Shown piece by piece: positions 5,040 to 6,090 of a DNA stretch of 6,090 nucleotides. The position numbers and the translations under genes are program-made. The stretch's first letter is position 1; every line of letters starts with the position of its first letter. Source of the stretch: Giesbergeria sp. (GTDB lineage Bacteria; Pseudomonadota; Gammaproteobacteria; Burkholderiales; Burkholderiaceae_C); NCBI GenBank assembly GCA_017987055.1, contig JAGNUJ010000094.1:1-6090 (forward strand), in the 5' to 3' direction. The notes beneath the pieces were generated by a model. The model saw only the letters and a list, made by a program, of their open reading frames with translations. It was not told where the DNA came from and did not search any database.

Positions 5040-6090
5040 ATGCTGACCGACACCGCCTGCAAAAAGGCCACTTGCCCCCCAGACAAAAAGCGCGAGCGCA
5101 TAGCCGACGCTGGTGGGCTGTATCTGGAAATCAGTCCCAACGGCTCTAAGCGCTGGTTTTGGAAGTACCGCAAGCAAGGCAAAGAGGGGCGCATGGCGCT
5201 AGGCAGTTACCCCGACGTAGGCCTAGCCGCCGCCCGTACTGCCCGCGATACCGCCAAGAGCATCAAAGCTGGTGGCTTTGACCCGGTGCAGGAGCGCAAG
5301 GTTGGCCAACTCAGGGCAAGCGCCAATTCGGGCGAAGGGTTCGAGCTGGTGGCACGTGAGTGGTACGACAAGCGCGCGCCCGGCTGGAGCAGCCATCACC
5401 AAGTCCGTGAACTGCGCAACCTAGAAAAAGACCTGATTCCGTGGCTAGGCGCACGCAAAGTGGGAGACATTGAGGCCGTCGAATTGCTGGCCACTGTGCG
5501 CCGTGTGGAGGCGCGCGGTGCCTTGGACGTGGCTCACCGCGTACTGAGCACCGCCCGTGGGGTGATGGCCTACGCGGTGGCTACTGGCCGCGCCAACCGC
5601 AACGTGGCGCTAGACCTTGCTGGAGCACTGACCCCACACCGAACCAAACACTTCGCCGCCATCATCGACCCCGTTGCACTGGCCGAGCTGTTGCGTGCCA
5701 TCCACAGCTATCAGGGCGGCCCCGTCGTGCGCACGGCGCTGGCGCTGGCACCCATGCTGCTTCAAAGACCCAACGAGCTGCGCGGCATGGCGTGGGCTGA
5801 GGTTGACCTCGACGCTGGCCTATGGAGCATTGCAGCCGCGCGCATGAAGCGCAGCGTTGAGGGCAAGGCCAACGGGGCACCCCACCTCGTGCCACTGCCA
5901 CTGCAGGCGGTAGAGCTGTTGCGTGACCTGCACCCCCTGACCGGGCACACCACGCTAGTGTTTCCCGGCGAACGCGCCAGCACCCGGCCTATCAGCGACA
6001 ACACCCTGCGAGCGGCACTACAAACGCTGGGGTACGCCAGCGACGTGCAAACAGTCCACGGGTTTCGGGCTACGGGGCGCACGATTTTGG
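5040..6090 (+). CDS. Tyrosine recombinase/integrase of an integrative element (partial, 3' end cut)
   Basis: The frame stays open for 350 codons to the window end. The product inserts and excises its element by site-specific recombination, here presumably at tRNA-Pro. Residues 1 to about 90 are the arm-binding domain (DUF4102 type) with IADAGGLYLEISPNGSKRW, KYR and MALGSYPDVGLAAAR. Residues 101 to about 195 are the helical core-binding domain. The catalytic domain follows, with Arg243 in QRPNELRG, Lys270 in ARMKRSVEGK leading to PHLVPL, and the His340-Gly-Phe-Arg343 box in VHGFRATGRTIL. The last catalytic histidine or tryptophan and the nucleophilic tyrosine should follow within about 50 residues beyond the window, as relatives have about 400 residues. 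RPNELR replaces the commoner RPGELR, keeping the arginine. CTA leucine codons occur eight times, much more than in the core genes, which fits horizontal transfer. The element presumably extends to the right. Confidence 0.93.
   Translation, partial: MLTDTACKKATCPPDKKRERIADAGGLYLEISPNGSKRWFWKYRKQGKEGRMALGSYPDVGLAAARTARDTAKSIKAGGFDPVQERKVGQLRASANSGEGFELVAREWYDKRAPGWSSHHQVRELRNLEKDLIPWLGARKVGDIEAVELLATVRRVEARGALDVAHRVLSTARGVMAYAVATGRANRNVALDLAGALTPHRTKHFAAIIDPVALAELLRAIHSYQGGPVVRTALALAPMLLQRPNELRGMAWAEVDLDAGLWSIAAARMKRSVEGKANGAPHLVPLPLQAVELLRDLHPLTGHTTLVFPGERASTRPISDNTLRAALQTLGYASDVQTVHGFRATGRTIL

Noticed and set aside
4763..5149. Plus-strand frame starting in the tRNA anticodon loop
   Set aside because: It begins inside the tRNA, crosses the terminator and overlaps the integrase in another frame. 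It has no ribosome site and no recognisable domain.

Overview
The window looks like a piece of a betaproteobacterial chromosome, most likely order Burkholderiales and probably family Comamonadaceae. The grounds are the strongly GC-rich third codon positions, the gene order rplT-pheS-pheT-ihfA-merR-tRNA-Pro, which I recall as conserved in that group, and hairpin repeats containing a tagcgc core in the spacers. The family-level assignment is an inference from memory, not from a search.

Layout, all genes on the + strand: the last codons of rplT (1-36); a terminator-like hairpin spacer; pheS (162-1214); a 119-base spacer filled by a large nested hairpin; pheT (1334-3778); ihfA with a GTG start (3811-4137); a spacer with another hairpin; a short MerR-family regulator gene (4240-4704); tRNA-Pro with anticodon GGG (4731-4807); its terminator (4821-4853); a spacer with a symmetric array of G and C tracts (4917-5017); and a tyrosine recombinase/integrase (5040 onward) that is cut by the window end.

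The left 4.8 kb is housekeeping. PheS and PheT together form phenylalanyl-tRNA synthetase, rplT belongs to the ribosomal protein and translation factor cluster upstream, and ihfA encodes one half of the nucleoid protein IHF. IHF is also a frequent cofactor of tyrosine recombinases, though its closeness to an integrase here is probably coincidental, since the ihfA position is the conserved one.

The right 1.25 kb is the start of an integrated element. An integrase with an N-terminal arm-binding domain begins 232 bases after an intact tRNA gene, reads away from it, and uses codons unlike the core genes (CTA leucine eight times in 350 codons, against about twice in the 1164 codons of pheS plus pheT). 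The 3' end of the tRNA gene is the probable attachment site. The element's cargo, its other end and the last part of the integrase lie beyond position 6090, so any novel system would be outside this window. The most unusual things visible are the mirror-like G/C-tract array in front of the integrase and the repeat-derived hairpin that separates pheS from pheT.
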